Assembly: GCA_003224515.1 (NCBI GenBank)
Contig: QHZC01000536.1
Span: 1 to 5,461 of the forward strand
Source: Acidobacteriota bacterium
GTDB lineage: Bacteria > Acidobacteriota > Terriglobia > Acidiferrales > UBA7541
DNA length: 5,461 bases
Direction of reading: 5' to 3'
The translations under genes and the position numbers were made by a program. Below, piece after piece: positions 5,253-5,461 of this stretch (its first letter is position 1; each line of letters opens with the position of its first letter). The notes beneath the pieces were generated by a model. The model worked only from the letters and a program-made list of their open reading frames with translations, made no database searches and was not told where the DNA came from.

Positions 5253-5461
5253 ATGTACACGACTTATTACAATCTTCGCGAGGAGCCCTTCCGGCTAACG
5301 TCGGACCCCAGGTTCTTTCATCTTGCGGAACCTCACGCAGCTGCGCTGGCCACACTCGTCGAGGCGGTCATGCGCCGCAAGGGATTCCTCCTGATGACCG
5401 GTCCGATTGGAACTGGAAAGACCACGGTTGTTCATACCGCCCTGCAGATCCTCACCGAAAG
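5253..5461 (+). CDS. ExeA-like AAA ATPase, N-terminal part (3' partial)
   Basis: The first 69 residues of an ATPase of the ExeA/general secretion pathway A type are visible before the window ends. The opening MYTTYYNLREEPFRLTSDPRF is the family's characteristic N-terminus (Y-Y-x-L-x-E-x-P-F then DPRFF). The Walker A loop is GPIGTGKT (50-57), preceded by the hydrophobic strand GFLLM. Walker B, the sensors and any C-terminal peptidoglycan-binding or other domain lie outside. Members with this start are common in XrtA/PEP-CTERM-type EPS operons next to the chain-length protein, and the 7-base gap to the wzz-like gene fits that. I see no good ribosome-binding site before the ATG at 5253, so translation may be coupled to the upstream gene. 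In the XrtA loci I know, a tyrosine kinase often sits between the two genes; it is absent here. The exact role in polysaccharide export is not established. Confidence 0.9.
   Translation, partial: MYTTYYNLREEPFRLTSDPRFFHLAEPHAAALATLVEAVMRRKGFLLMTGPIGTGKTTVVHTALQILTE

Noticed and set aside
4487..5260. Long - strand open frame of 257 codons opposite the wzz-like gene
   Set aside because: It is a shadow of the strongly supported + strand gene, whose domains and membrane helices are clear.

Overview
This is a G+C-moderate bacterial window with every supported gene on the + strand. It reads as a regulatory and exopolysaccharide (EPS) locus. The gene families present are sigma-54 (RpoN) activators, a single-domain PilZ protein, a stand-alone CBS-pair protein, a Wzz-type chain-length determinant and an ExeA-like ATPase. 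This mix, and the protein style, suggest a soil- or sediment-type Gram-negative lineage. Acidobacteriota is my best guess, but it is inference and nothing here proves it.

Layout. Bases 1-449 hold the C-terminal end of a sigma-54 activator that enters from the left. A 285-base spacer with a perfect 8-bp hairpin leads to a PilZ gene (735-1073). A 171-base spacer with promoter-like signals leads to a CBS-pair gene (1245-1679). A 319-base spacer follows, with a striking dyad just after the stop codon, a possible terminator and a sigma-54-like promoter. It leads to a second sigma-54 activator (1999-3060) that has no N-terminal receiver or sensor domain. That gene ends in a good rho-independent terminator (3092-3138). 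A 616-base spacer with an inverted repeat and two sigma-54-like promoters precedes the Wzz/GNVR polysaccharide co-polymerase (3677-5245). Seven bases after its stop begins an ExeA-like AAA ATPase, cut by the right edge (5253-5461 and beyond).

How they may work together. The last two genes look like the start of an EPS assembly operon of the kind found with XrtA/PEP-CTERM systems, although no exosortase, glycosyltransferase or tyrosine kinase is visible. The two activators have nearly the same DNA-recognition helix. Sigma-54-like boxes sit at a near-constant distance (47-58 bases from the GC element to the start codon) upstream of the CBS gene, the second activator and the wzz-like gene. The simplest model is an RpoN regulon that controls EPS export and may include autoregulation, with c-di-GMP (PilZ) and perhaps nucleotide status (CBS) as further inputs. 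The genes are well supported. The circuit is inference.
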